A DNA stretch of 43,882 nt, taken from assembly GCF_934754935.1 (NCBI RefSeq), contig NZ_CAKVJB010000019.1, positions 1 through 43,882 of the forward strand. Direction: 5' to 3'. The position numbers were made by a program, and so were the translations under genes. Source of the DNA: an uncultured Holdemanella sp. Its GTDB lineage: Bacteria; Bacillota_I; Bacilli_A; Erysipelotrichales; Erysipelotrichaceae. The notes under the pieces were generated by a model. That model searched no databases, was not told the origin of the DNA, and worked only from the letters and a program-made list of their open reading frames with translations. Shown in pieces: positions 24,537-33,556 of the stretch. Every line of letters begins with the position of its first letter. The first letter of the stretch is position 1.

Positions 24537-26594
24537 TTAATACCTTTTTAATTTATTAAATTCATTTATATATTTTCTTATAAATGGCAACACAGTATAC
24601 TCTTCATTTCGAACAAAATCGACTCTTAGTTGTTCTAAAATAAAATTGTTAAAGGCTTCATCAAAATCTCCTTCCAATAGAATCATTTTACGAATATGAC
24701 AAGCTGTATTTAAATCAAATTTCATACTTTTCTTTTTACCAACATAATAATAAAGCCCATCTCCATCTTTAATGACATTAATATTTTGTAGATTCTTCAC
24801 AACATCACTCTTTAGACAAGGATTCAATACAATTCCTTCATTATCTCTACAATATTTCACAAAGTCTTTTCCAAAAGATGTAGCTAAGGAAATGAGTGGT
24901 GAATCATCCGATTTATTAGGCTTTCTTACAACCTCTTGATATTGATAACTTTCTTTATCTAATTTTTCTATAATATGTTCTATTTGATTCTTAAAGTTTG
25001 TATTTCTTTCACCAAAAGATTGTAAGTAGTCCATCAACTCATCCTTTGAGATGAGCTCATCCTTTCCATATTTCTCTAAGCGATTATGTAACTCATATGA
25101 ATCAGGCATCACCATCATCGCAGTATCTATAATCATCATTTTACGTTTCCTGGTTAAAATCAACATTTCAGGTCGAACAATTTTATAGTACTTTTTATCG
25201 AAATCTTCTTTAAAAATACAATCATATTTTTTATATTCGTCCAATCCTTGATCTTTTACCTTATGAAACTTCATTGTTCCATTACTAAATACATTTAAAA
25301 CTAAATAAACATCTTCATTTTGCTTCTTTTGTACATTATAATCTTTATCCGGTATTACATACTCAACCGGTTCATCCCAATGCCAATGATATGTAGATAA
25401 ACTCTGATTTGCGATATCTCTTTTAATTGCTAGTTCGGTTAAAATTTTATCTACCACATTATCATTTATATCTATCTTATTATTCTTTCCAATGCAGGTT
25501 TCATATGTAAAATGCTGCGTACAAAAATCATTTATATGTTGATCTCGCATATTATTTTTTTGGTAATACTCCGCATTGTGAATCAAGACTATATTGAATT
25601 GTTTATCTTTATCAAATCCAATATTTTCAATACCTTTGTCCCTTAATTTTAAAGCCATCAATTCAACCATTTTCTTAGACAGCGTATCATTCACACGATC
25701 CATCACATTAATTCCTAGATCATTAAAAACTCTGGTTTTATAATCTTTCGATACATTTTTTGAATACGAATTTAATGATTTCCCATTCTCTAAATCAACT
25801 GGAATCAATTCAATATAGTGTTTTAAACAATCTTCAACATCCTTAAAAAAACTATAAAAAATTCCCTTCTTTGAATCTTTGAAAGCCTGCAAATTTCTTA
25901 TATCCAAATCCTTCGCAATATACTTATTCTTTTTAGAACCCGGATTTCTATTCACAAAACAATCATCATCGTCCATTGGAGTCAAGGTTCTACGAAATAT
26001 ATAATTTTCTTCATCAATATAATATTTAGGTAACTTACGAATATCATTTTCTTTCTTTTGATTATATTCTAAAACTTTAGATAATCGACAAAAAGATTCA
26101 ACGCTTAATCTTAAAACATACTCTTGATTATTTTCCTTTATAAATGGGTTAATAGAAATATTATATGCGGTTACCATATCCTTAGTAAATGAATGACTAT
26201 TAAAATAATATAGTCTTCCTGACACATTATTATATTTTTTAAAACATTCCATATTTGGAAGCATATTAAAGAATAACTGGCACAATTCATTAGGATACAT
26301 ACTAGAAATATCTTTTATCTTATCAACAAATACACCCTGCACATCGATATGCGATTGTATTTCTTGTAAGCTCACACTATCCTTATTGAAAATGGCATAC
26401 AAATATCCACCATATCGGTATAAAACGGCTAGAGCAGGTGATAAACTATCCGCAAGTGTTTCTACACCATGTGTAACAATCTTTCTTTGTTCTTTATCCA
26501 TACCATTTAAGTCTTGTCCAATTTTATAAATATCATAATCTTGCATTATATGATCATAATGAATATTTAATTTAACTCTATTTGTCTTAATCAT
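24537..26594 (-). CDS. Unknown 685-aa protein coupled to the helicase
   Basis: No firm family. Its start overlaps the helicase stop by eight bases (ATGATTAA), so the two are made together. The middle contains a segment (near 332-400) reading FNIVLIHNAEYYQKNN, then TQHFTYETC and ILTELAIKRDI, followed by a beta-rich part (DVYLVLNVFSNGTMKFH). This order loosely recalls the MID/RNase H-like half of prokaryotic PIWI-RE proteins, which are encoded beside helicases, but I could not identify their catalytic residues and treat the link as a weak hypothesis. N-terminal 300 residues are mixed alpha/beta with no motif. No membrane segments. Ends at a strong terminator. Confidence 0.55.
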   Translation of the reverse strand: MIKTNRVKLNIHYDHIMQDYDIYKIGQDLNGMDKEQRKIVTHGVETLADSLSPALAVLYRYGGYLYAIFNKDSVSLQEIQSHIDVQGVFVDKIKDISSMYPNELCQLFFNMLPNMECFKKYNNVSGRLYYFNSHSFTKDMVTAYNISINPFIKENNQEYVLRLSVESFCRLSKVLEYNQKKENDIRKLPKYYIDEENYIFRRTLTPMDDDDCFVNRNPGSKKNKYIAKDLDIRNLQAFKDSKKGIFYSFFKDVEDCLKHYIELIPVDLENGKSLNSYSKNVSKDYKTRVFNDLGINVMDRVNDTLSKKMVELMALKLRDKGIENIGFDKDKQFNIVLIHNAEYYQKNNMRDQHINDFCTQHFTYETCIGKNNKIDINDNVVDKILTELAIKRDIANQSLSTYHWHWDEPVEYVIPDKDYNVQKKQNEDVYLVLNVFSNGTMKFHKVKDQGLDEYKKYDCIFKEDFDKKYYKIVRPEMLILTRKRKMMIIDTAMMVMPDSYELHNRLEKYGKDELISKDELMDYLQSFGERNTNFKNQIEHIIEKLDKESYQYQEVVRKPNKSDDSPLISLATSFGKDFVKYCRDNEGIVLNPCLKSDVVKNLQNINVIKDGDGLYYYVGKKKSMKFDLNTACHIRKMILLEGDFDEAFNNFILEQLRVDFVRNEEYTVLPFIRKYINEFNKLKRY

Positions 26595-29500
26595 TTTTTT
26601 CTTCCTTTAAACACTTTCTAATTGTATTAATTGCATCTTGATTGACATGAAAACCATCTTTTTCCAACAAAGATGGAATTTCAATAATTCTTTCAGATTC
26701 CATGATTTGATCCGTATCTTTTTCATCAAATATGTTGATGACCAATACTTTCTTTCCATTGACTTCATCTAATTTATTAAGAATCTTTTTTGACATTGTC
26801 TTCCAACTATATGATGAATATCGCCAATGTTTAAAATCAATATAGATATCTCCATATTTAAAATCAAAACGTTCAAATTCATCTGTATCCAACTCTTTTA
26901 GATCTATGTTCAATTCCTTTTTTATTATGTACTTTCCAACAAACTCCCCAAGCCTACCTTTATAGATATTCTGATATAAAACAGGAGAAAGCATATAATC
27001 TTTTTTTTCAAAACAAGTCGCATATCCATGTTTTTCAAATTCATCTTTTAAGCCTGGGTAGTTTAACAAACTAGCCAAACGACAATTTTCTTCACTCACT
27101 TCATGTAAATAATTGATCAACCTTTCCTGATTCTTTTTACCATTTTGAATGCGTAATTTTGTCTCATCCTTTGTTTCATTAAAGAAGATGTCTGTATATT
27201 CAAAATCTTTTACATCCACAAAATAGTATTTATTAAATGGACCATGTGAATGAATATAATATTCTTTAACAATTTCATTATCTAAATCCGAAGATGTAGG
27301 ATATTTCAAACAGGTTTCACCTAGGTCTTTATAAAGCTGGATTTGTTCTTCTGTCCAATTTCCAGACAATAAGCCATAAATATAGAATTTACCAACACTT
27401 GAAATTCGACTCGCCTCATTCTCTACATAATCATATACAGGAACATTTTGTTGTCTTTCTTTGGCATACATCGCAAGCTGCATTGTTTCAGGTGATAAGA
27501 TTTCAGTTTCTAAAACTGTTGCATCAAAACTATGAACAATATCCTTTGTAACTAAAATATGAATTGTTTTACTCTTATTGAAGGATCTTGATAAACGACC
27601 AATCGCTTGAATAATTTGTTTTGTCTTGAATAAACGCACACTTCTACATCCTTGAATCTCATTAAGAAACACCTTTGCCTTCGGATTTTTAAGCTTTTCG
27701 TAAGCAGATTGAATGCCTTTGGTTAATGTATGATGTGTAATCTCATTATTTTCATATAGATTCTCTAGCTCAATCAAACAATGAAGTAAGTCGGATTCAT
27801 CAAAGTCAGAATCCATATCTAACAGGTTCGTCACCACATTAGTAATATCTCCTAAATAAATTCCATCAAAATCCTTCTTGTAGTTTCTTCCATCTTCCTT
27901 ATTTGAAAAGTTCGTTAAGTTGATAGTGTCAGAATGTTCAGGTAGCTTATAAGCCATATTTTGCCCAGCTCCAATTGTTGCATAAGCCGAAATCACAAAT
28001 ACCTTTTCTCCATTTGATAAATGTTCTAATATATCCAACTTATCAGCATCAAAGGATATGCCACTTTTTAATACTTCAATATGTACATCATTCTTATCAA
28101 AACTATTCTCTTCATTTACCGCATCAAACAGCTTTAAAAGAATACTCAAATCAAACTTACTATTTTCTTTTGGCAATGCATTATTCAAACATAGAAATGA
28201 ATGGATATCCTCATGTAGAATAAAATATCGATAGACTTGTGCCATACCTAAATATCTTTTTATAGAATACAAATCATTGATCCCATTAAATGAAAAGATT
28301 CGCTCTACTTTTCTTTGAACTTTAAAATCTTCAAACACAGTACAAATCATACCCTTCATATCCAAATTCAAACAATCTATTACTTCTTCAATGTGAACTT
28401 GAATATCTTTTGACTCATATTTTTTATTCAACATTGAATATGTATCCTTAATTCTTTTAAAATCCTCACCTTCAATTCTATGAAAGTTATCCCCTAGATT
28501 CTCTTTTAAATATCTAAGTGAATAATTCGATAAAACAGAATCAATATTACATGTAGCACTTAAACCAATCACAATGGCCTTTTTTGCCAATAAAACCAAT
28601 ATATGCTCTGCACTCTTAGATACATTGATAAAATTAAAATTTGTATTAAAACTATCATGCTTCCTATTCGTGAATTCAAAAGAACGAATACCTCGATCAT
28701 AATATCCATTTATCTTTTTTAACCGATTCCTTTTTGCATTTACTTTTATTAAGGACTTGATATGTATTTCATTTTTAAAATATGATATATCTGCATCCGT
28801 CAATCGAAATGCCTTATATACTGAATTTAGAGCCTCTTCATCGTTAATTTTTTCTTCATCTTTTAAAACGCTTGAATTATGAATATCTTTATATGTCAAA
28901 GACAGTCTTGTTATATAGTTCTTTGCAGACGTTAAAAAATTATTCATATCACGAATCACTTTATATAAACTAAACACTTCACTTGAAGTATCAGAAACAT
29001 TATTTCGACTGTTCTCAATTTCAATCGTCATTTGATTCTTATTTGCATCATGATATACATATGCATTCTTCTTAGAATGATCCTCAAAACTTGCATAGAA
29101 AGTCGCATCATTCATTAAGAAATTTCTATCCTTAATATCTGAACAATAATACGGAAGCTCATCGTGATAATTACTTCGAATTGCCAAAGCCTGTTTTCTT
29201 ATATTTTTAAAAGCTGTATTTTTATCTAAAACCATATCCTTTAATATCTTTGGCATATTCTGATTCCAGTTAATAAACTGATTTGTGATTCGATGAATCA
29301 TGGGAATTAAATCAATCGTTGACTTCAAGCTACTTTCTAAAATAATATTATTAATTTCATTTTTAGTCGCATCCACTTCATCAATAAAAAGAACGCTATG
29401 ATCTATAATTTCTGATTCAGAAAAGCGGTATTTCTTTATATAAATTGGATCAATGTAAGTAAAAAATCTCTTTACAGACATACAAATCACTTTATAATCT

Positions 29501-30078
29501 TCAATGAACATTGCAGGATATAAAGTAGTTAGCCACTTATATTTTGATTTCATAATCGCTTTTCTTTCTTCAAAGTTCAATTCTGCAAGACCAGACTGCA
29601 TTAGATGCTTACGAATATCTTTGCGAAACGAAGAATCTTTATTTGCGAGCTCTTCTTTAGAATGATCAAAAAACTTTAATACACCAACAATTGGAGTTTT
29701 CCCTTTATCAAGATCATGTTGAATATTACTTGCTAGATACTTATAGCTATTCAAACAATTATATAGCTCTTTATAATATTTCGATTTCTTATATTCATCT
29801 GGAATAATGCTTTCATCAAAATGATGCACAATATTATCCACAATACTTTCAACGCGGATAACTTGATTCTTAAAATCATCACCAAAAGCCTTTTCTAAAT
29901 CTTCCATTGGTAAGTTGTTTAGATTGTTTGTGATGAAAATAAAATGTGAATCAAAATCCTTATAATGATTCTTCATTAACTGCACCGCACTATATGACTT
30001 TGCCGAACCCGTAGGTGTATTCACAAAATACAATCCATTCTCTTTACATTGAATAATTTTTTCTAATAATCGCTCCAT
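26587..30078 (-). CDS. Superfamily 2-like helicase with putative C-terminal nuclease
   Basis: An 1163-aa protein. Walker A TPTGSAKS lies at 21-28, the DEAD-like box FIDEVDAT near 232, motif III-like GLSATC near 507, the YATIGAGQNMAYKLP segment near 715, and motif VI QAIGRLSRS near 824, so both RecA-like domains are present with long insertions. At about 1040-1090, GRLGEFVGKYIIKKELNI then FDFKYGDIYIDFKHW fits the E...D...(D/E)xK spacing of PD-(D/E)XK nucleases; this is inference. Expected role: ATP-driven unwinding or translocation with cleavage. It is the first gene of a two-gene unit with the 685-aa protein, after the GGCT terminator. Confidence 0.7.
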   Translation of the reverse strand: MERLLEKIIQCKENGLYFVNTPTGSAKSYSAVQLMKNHYKDFDSHFIFITNNLNNLPMEDLEKAFGDDFKNQVIRVESIVDNIVHHFDESIIPDEYKKSKYYKELYNCLNSYKYLASNIQHDLDKGKTPIVGVLKFFDHSKEELANKDSSFRKDIRKHLMQSGLAELNFEERKAIMKSKYKWLTTLYPAMFIEDYKVICMSVKRFFTYIDPIYIKKYRFSESEIIDHSVLFIDEVDATKNEINNIILESSLKSTIDLIPMIHRITNQFINWNQNMPKILKDMVLDKNTAFKNIRKQALAIRSNYHDELPYYCSDIKDRNFLMNDATFYASFEDHSKKNAYVYHDANKNQMTIEIENSRNNVSDTSSEVFSLYKVIRDMNNFLTSAKNYITRLSLTYKDIHNSSVLKDEEKINDEEALNSVYKAFRLTDADISYFKNEIHIKSLIKVNAKRNRLKKINGYYDRGIRSFEFTNRKHDSFNTNFNFINVSKSAEHILVLLAKKAIVIGLSATCNIDSVLSNYSLRYLKENLGDNFHRIEGEDFKRIKDTYSMLNKKYESKDIQVHIEEVIDCLNLDMKGMICTVFEDFKVQRKVERIFSFNGINDLYSIKRYLGMAQVYRYFILHEDIHSFLCLNNALPKENSKFDLSILLKLFDAVNEENSFDKNDVHIEVLKSGISFDADKLDILEHLSNGEKVFVISAYATIGAGQNMAYKLPEHSDTINLTNFSNKEDGRNYKKDFDGIYLGDITNVVTNLLDMDSDFDESDLLHCLIELENLYENNEITHHTLTKGIQSAYEKLKNPKAKVFLNEIQGCRSVRLFKTKQIIQAIGRLSRSFNKSKTIHILVTKDIVHSFDATVLETEILSPETMQLAMYAKERQQNVPVYDYVENEASRISSVGKFYIYGLLSGNWTEEQIQLYKDLGETCLKYPTSSDLDNEIVKEYYIHSHGPFNKYYFVDVKDFEYTDIFFNETKDETKLRIQNGKKNQERLINYLHEVSEENCRLASLLNYPGLKDEFEKHGYATCFEKKDYMLSPVLYQNIYKGRLGEFVGKYIIKKELNIDLKELDTDEFERFDFKYGDIYIDFKHWRYSSYSWKTMSKKILNKLDEVNGKKVLVINIFDEKDTDQIMESERIIEIPSLLEKDGFHVNQDAINTIRKCLKEEKND

Positions 30079-30124
30079 ATTAAACTTTAACCCCTTTTAA
30101 ATTTATAGTATTATCCCCTATTAA

Positions 30125-30152
30125 TTGACATTATCGATGTCTAAAATATAAA
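30125..30152 (+). promoter_or_regulatory. Possible + strand promoter facing the GGCT gene
   Basis: A perfect TTGACA (30125-30130), 16-bp spacer and TATAAA (30147-30152) on the + strand, reading antisense into the GGCT-like gene. The spacer contains ACATTATCGATGT, an imperfect inverted repeat. No + strand gene follows. Confidence 0.4.
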
Positions 30153-30157
30153 TTTCT

Positions 30158-30190
30158 TAAAAAAAAGGACCATAAATAATTTTTATGATC
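30158..30190 (-). terminator. Terminator after the GGCT-like gene
   Basis: Stem GATCATAAA / TTTATGGTC followed by eight T on the - strand. Confidence 0.8.
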
Positions 30191-30215
30191 ACTTTATACT
30201 GAGAAAAACTTTGGT

Positions 30216-30545
30216 TTACTTTTCATTTTGTAAGATATATTCATATACAATACCTTTTAATACTTCTTGATTTACATATATATCAACATCTACACATTTA
30301 AACAAATAACCTTCACCCTCATATACATCAACCTTTCTTTTGGTTTCTTCATCAATGATATAAGCCTCTCCCTCTACTGTTTCATTTTCACAAACAACAA
30401 TTCCAGGATAATAAACCATATCAATTTTTTTGTATCCTTTAATAATCCCCTTTCCTAAATATTTGGGATTTCCCAATAAATCGTGGGCTCTTTCATTTTT
30501 CTTAAGAGTCCCATATACAAATAAAATGTACTTTGCGGTGTTCAT
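30216..30545 (-). CDS. Gamma-glutamylcyclotransferase-like (AIG2/GGCT) protein
   Basis: A 109-aa protein with the family signature FVYGTLKKNERAHDLL at residue 8, followed by GYKKIDMVYYPGIV and VEGEAYIIDEET. The fold cyclises gamma-glutamyl amines or peptides to 5-oxoproline; small bacterial members act in peptide or antibiotic-precursor breakdown, and many are uncharacterised. The catalytic Glu expected after the conserved GE-Y-I segment is likely in DVYEGEGY near 74. Ribosome site AGGAGG. It is separated by terminators from both neighbours, so it is its own unit. Confidence 0.8.
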   Translation of the reverse strand: MNTAKYILFVYGTLKKNERAHDLLGNPKYLGKGIIKGYKKIDMVYYPGIVVCENETVEGEAYIIDEETKRKVDVYEGEGYLFKCVDVDIYVNQEVLKGIVYEYILQNEK

Positions 30546-30583
30546 AGTTTTTATACCTCCTACACCCTTAGTCTATAAGAAAA

Positions 30584-30625
30584 AAATAAAAAGATTGAAT
30601 TCTAAGATCAATTCCCCATCTTCAA
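30584..30625 (-). terminator. Terminator after the 556-aa gene
   Basis: Stem GATTGAA / TTCAATC with a 21-nt loop, then TTTTTATTTTTTT on the - strand. The loop contains GGGGAATTGATCTTAG, partly like the shared promoter box. Confidence 0.8.
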
Positions 30626-30641
30626 TCTTTTGAATCATTTA

Positions 30642-32312
30642 TTAGGATTGCGTTTTAATTTTATGCCTATTTCCATTTTTATCTACTGCATAGTAGACTG
30701 GTTTTTGATTTTCAAAATTTAAATCTACTTTTCCTACCACAAAACCATCCTCAGTATCAAGTCGTATAAATGATCCCATTTTATTTAAAGTTGGTAAACT
30801 TTCTGTTACAATTCCATATTGTCGATTATAGTATCGTTCAGAATAATAACTTTTAATATACCCATTATAATCATCCTTTTTTAGTTGTTTTAAATAAGAC
30901 AAACAAACATCATCTTGATAATTCACATCAACATTTTTTGCGTATTCATCTAAAACATTTCTTGCATAACTTGATAATTGATGATAAATCTTTGTCGCAA
31001 TATTATTATATATAGCACCTGTTATATCACGTTCTACACCGAGCATACGACAATATGTTATATCACTACTATCATTAGTTACTTCCTTAAAACACTTTTT
31101 AGACAACGAAAATAAACGTAGCGTCAACAAATAGACTTCTTCCATTGATAAAACCAAAAAAATTGGATGAACTGATTGTTGAGCATACAGTGCTTTATTT
31201 TGCCTTTGTATTGGTTTATCGAATTCTTCAGTATCGTCTAAATTTTCTCTAAAATATAATTCTTGACGATAATCATTTTCCTTTAATTCTTTAATATATT
31301 CTTTAGTAGGATCACCATCTTCTAATTCATTAACATTTGCATTTTCATCAATATCATCACTATAATGAATTGCTTTAACAGTTCCAGCAGTAGACACATA
31401 ACTCGTCTTCTTATTTCCTTTAAAAACACATAAAGCTTTACAGAACGGAAACGCAACATTCAAAAAATAATAATCTGACTCATGATTCAAACTTTTCCAA
31501 TATCCTCTTTGTTTAGATCGAGGCTGGTTTCCACTACCACCTTTCAACGTAATCTCTTTTGAAAATACATTCATTCCCATGAAATCATTAATTTCTTTAC
31601 GTGTCTTAGGCAAATGCATATACTTCATCAATGATACGGCATTCTCTAATGTTCCATAAGTAACATTAGAAATAAAGTCTTCAATCGTATTCCAATAATC
31701 ATCATAAAATTCTTTATCCTCAACATATCTGTCATGATCTTTATCTAAAGAAAAACGATCTGCACTATTTACATTAAAACCAGGCACATTTAGATTCGAT
31801 TCTCCTTTATCATCTTGTTTTTTATCTAACCATTTCCAATTGATTTTTGAAGACATATATGGTGATAATTGTTTTTTGATTTTTCTAACAATGTTTTTAT
31901 ACTGTTCAAAATATTCAAAATCATTTATATAAGCACTCAAAAGTAAAACTTCAGTCAATTGATATACTTCTGTGGCATTTAAAGCTACAAATATAGGATG
32001 AATCGTATCTAACTCATCTGATTTTGAACCAGATATCCAAGTTGAATTTCTTTGCCCCTCTTCCTTCTGCTCATAAAAATGTACAGGAATATCTGTATCA
32101 AATATTTGAAATACGCTGTTTTCATCTTTCGCATCCCATTTTAGATATTCATTAATTTCCTTATTCTTATTCATTAAATTATCTTCATATAAAAATTTTG
32201 CGATATCTTCTTTGGTACGCGGATAATGCGTAAACTTAATCAATTCAATCATTCTCTCCACATATCGAATTGTTTTCTTTTTTAAATTTTTTTGTGTATT
32301 AAATTTTTCCAT
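30642..32312 (-). CDS. Internally duplicated 556-aa protein, possible regulator
   Basis: Family not identified. The protein is a tandem duplication: RYVERMIELIKFTHYPRTKE at about 16 is echoed by LMKYMHLPKTRKEINDFM near 230, and HPIFVALNATEVYQLTEVLL near 105 by HPIFLVLSMEEVYLLTLRLF near 385. The first element looks like a small winged-helix; the second recalls the helical linker of WYL-type regulators, though no WYL triplet was found. C-terminal 45 residues (MGSFIRLDTEDGFVVGKVDL) look like a beta-barrel. Its promoter has the shared box, in divergent arrangement with the next gene. It could be the regulator that reads the box; this is a hypothesis. Confidence 0.5.
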   Translation of the reverse strand: MEKFNTQKNLKKKTIRYVERMIELIKFTHYPRTKEDIAKFLYEDNLMNKNKEINEYLKWDAKDENSVFQIFDTDIPVHFYEQKEEGQRNSTWISGSKSDELDTIHPIFVALNATEVYQLTEVLLLSAYINDFEYFEQYKNIVRKIKKQLSPYMSSKINWKWLDKKQDDKGESNLNVPGFNVNSADRFSLDKDHDRYVEDKEFYDDYWNTIEDFISNVTYGTLENAVSLMKYMHLPKTRKEINDFMGMNVFSKEITLKGGSGNQPRSKQRGYWKSLNHESDYYFLNVAFPFCKALCVFKGNKKTSYVSTAGTVKAIHYSDDIDENANVNELEDGDPTKEYIKELKENDYRQELYFRENLDDTEEFDKPIQRQNKALYAQQSVHPIFLVLSMEEVYLLTLRLFSLSKKCFKEVTNDSSDITYCRMLGVERDITGAIYNNIATKIYHQLSSYARNVLDEYAKNVDVNYQDDVCLSYLKQLKKDDYNGYIKSYYSERYYNRQYGIVTESLPTLNKMGSFIRLDTEDGFVVGKVDLNFENQKPVYYAVDKNGNRHKIKTQS

Positions 32313-32336
32313 ACCAAATATCTCCTTTTCGTATTT

Positions 32337-32387
32337 ATTATAGAATACAAAATTAAAGCCATCACAAGTTATGAGACTATTCTCCCG
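32337..32387 (-). promoter_or_regulatory. Boxed promoter of the 556-aa gene
   Basis: Box CGGGAGAATAGTCTCAT (32371-32387), 28 bp, then -10 TATAAT (32337-32342). Confidence 0.65.
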
Positions 32388-32440
32388 TTTTCATTTATTA
32401 CATACATAGTAAGACTTAAACCTAGATAAATCAACTGTGT

Positions 32441-32491
32441 CTGGGGAATCAGTCTCGTATATTAAAAAGATTAAATACATTAGGATATGAT
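32441..32491 (+). promoter_or_regulatory. Boxed promoter of the 228-aa gene
   Basis: Box CTGGGGAATCAGTCTCGT (32441-32458), 27 bp, then -10 TATGAT (32486-32491). It mirrors the box for the opposite gene, 53 bp away. Confidence 0.65.
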
Positions 32492-32522
32492 TAAACCGTA
32501 AAAACACAAGGAGGAAAAATTT

Positions 32523-33209
32523 ATGACATTAATTATTGGCTACAACTTTAGAATTATCATTGAGGATCAAATGTACTGTGACTTAGTAGAAGGAACAACA
32601 GATATTCTTACAATTCCATTTACTAAAGATTCTATTTTTAAAGGAGACTTTCTAACACTATCACCATGTTCAAATCCTAATAAACATGCTGACTTTGAAA
32701 TCATTGGACACGTAACATCTGTTGAAGACAAAAATGGTACTCCAATTAAGAAAACCATGCGAGTAAAACAAATTGTGAATGATTCAAATAAAGATGTTTT
32801 ATCTTCTCAAAACCACATGAAGTATTTAAAAGCGGTCGATAAAAGAATTGACCACAAGATTCAAAAATTGGGTGATCAAATCAAATCTAATCTTATGACA
32901 ATTGAAGAAAATCAAAGATGGTTAAATGTATCAAATGCATTTTTATATGATTTACAATGTAGACGAGACATGTTAGATCTCATGAATGCGCAGGAAGCAT
33001 TTGAAAAATTCAAAGTTGATCTTGATGATGAATATCATTTAGGAATGGCAATTGAAGAACACGATAGACGCATCGATAATTATAATTATCAAATGAGCGA
33101 ACTAATGAACGAGAACAAAACATTAAAAAAAGAGATGGATGATCTAAACCATTTAAAACAATATATTTCTAATGAAATCCAATTGTGCGAAGATGAAATC
33201 AATGGATAA
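32523..33209 (+). CDS. Hypothetical 228-aa protein with coiled coil
   Basis: Not recognised. Residues about 1-85 form a predicted beta-rich domain (LIIGYNFRIIIEDQMYCDLV, then TKDSIFKGDFLTLSPC); residues about 95-228 are coiled coil, with ENKTLKKEMDDLNHLKQYIS at the end. The layout, a small beta domain plus long helical stalk, suggests oligomerisation or a structural partner. The ribosome site is AGGAGG. It diverges from the 556-aa gene, each carrying the shared box, so it is probably coregulated with it and with the OB-fold gene. Confidence 0.6.
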   Translation: MTLIIGYNFRIIIEDQMYCDLVEGTTDILTIPFTKDSIFKGDFLTLSPCSNPNKHADFEIIGHVTSVEDKNGTPIKKTMRVKQIVNDSNKDVLSSQNHMKYLKAVDKRIDHKIQKLGDQIKSNLMTIEENQRWLNVSNAFLYDLQCRRDMLDLMNAQEAFEKFKVDLDDEYHLGMAIEEHDRRIDNYNYQMSELMNENKTLKKEMDDLNHLKQYISNEIQLCEDEING

Positions 33210-33215
33210 TCATAT

Positions 33216-33263
33216 ACAAAAAGGGATTGCAACGAGTTATAATACTCATCACAATCCCTTTTC
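33216..33263. terminator. Bidirectional terminator between the 228-aa gene and the RNA
   Basis: Stem AAGGGATTG / CAATCCCTT (with GAGT / ACTC inner pairing) and T-runs on both strands. Confidence 0.85.
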
Positions 33264-33483
33264 ATATTGCAGGTTTTCTCCTGATTGTCAGGCTTTCGTG
33301 CATGATGTAGGTAGCACGGACTCTGTGAGGATTAAAGACATCCTCTGGCTTTACAAGATACCCTTATTCAAATCTACCACTTGTTAGTGGATTTAGGGAA
33401 GGAATTTGAATTCTTCCTTACGAATCCAATTTTTAACGATGCCTGCTCATCGTGCAATATTTAAGCTTTGTTTTGCTTATTGC
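33216..33483 (-). ncRNA. Candidate structured RNA, about 268 nt
   Basis: No good ORF on the - strand. Promoter -10 TATAAT at 33490-33495 and a strong terminator define the ends. Nested hairpins follow one another: ACGATG / CATCGT; AAGGAA / TTCCTT; CCCT-AAATC-CACT / AGTG-GATTT-AGGG; GAGGAT / ATCCTC; CGTGC / GCACG; CCTGA / TCAGG. ATATTGCA near the 5' end can pair with TGCAATAT just before the terminator, closing the whole domain. It lacks the recognisable cores of 6S RNA, RNase P, SRP RNA, tmRNA and T-box leaders. It is unidentified. Confidence 0.6.
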
Positions 33484-33489
33484 AGTTAT

Positions 33490-33535
33490 ATTATACTGTG
33501 TTCTAACAATTCCTTAAACTATAAATTCGCCATCA
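33490..33535 (-). promoter_or_regulatory. Promoter of the candidate RNA with TGATGGCGAAT box
   Basis: Box at 33525-33535, then 29 bp to a perfect TATAAT (33490-33495). The -35 position (TTTAAG) is poor. Confidence 0.65.
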
Positions 33536-33556
33536 CTTTAAAATATTTACGTTCCA

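Noticed and set aside
24537..26594. Firm call of the 685-aa protein as an Argonaute/PIWI nuclease
   Set aside because: Only a loose resemblance in one segment; catalytic residues could not be placed.
30605..30620. GGGGAATTGATCTTAG as a fifth copy of the shared box
   Set aside because: It matches only the first half and lies in the loop of a clear terminator, so chance is likely.
33216..33483. 6S, SRP, RNase P or tmRNA identity for the structured RNA
   Set aside because: None of the conserved cores of these RNAs can be found, and multi-hairpin shape differs from 6S.
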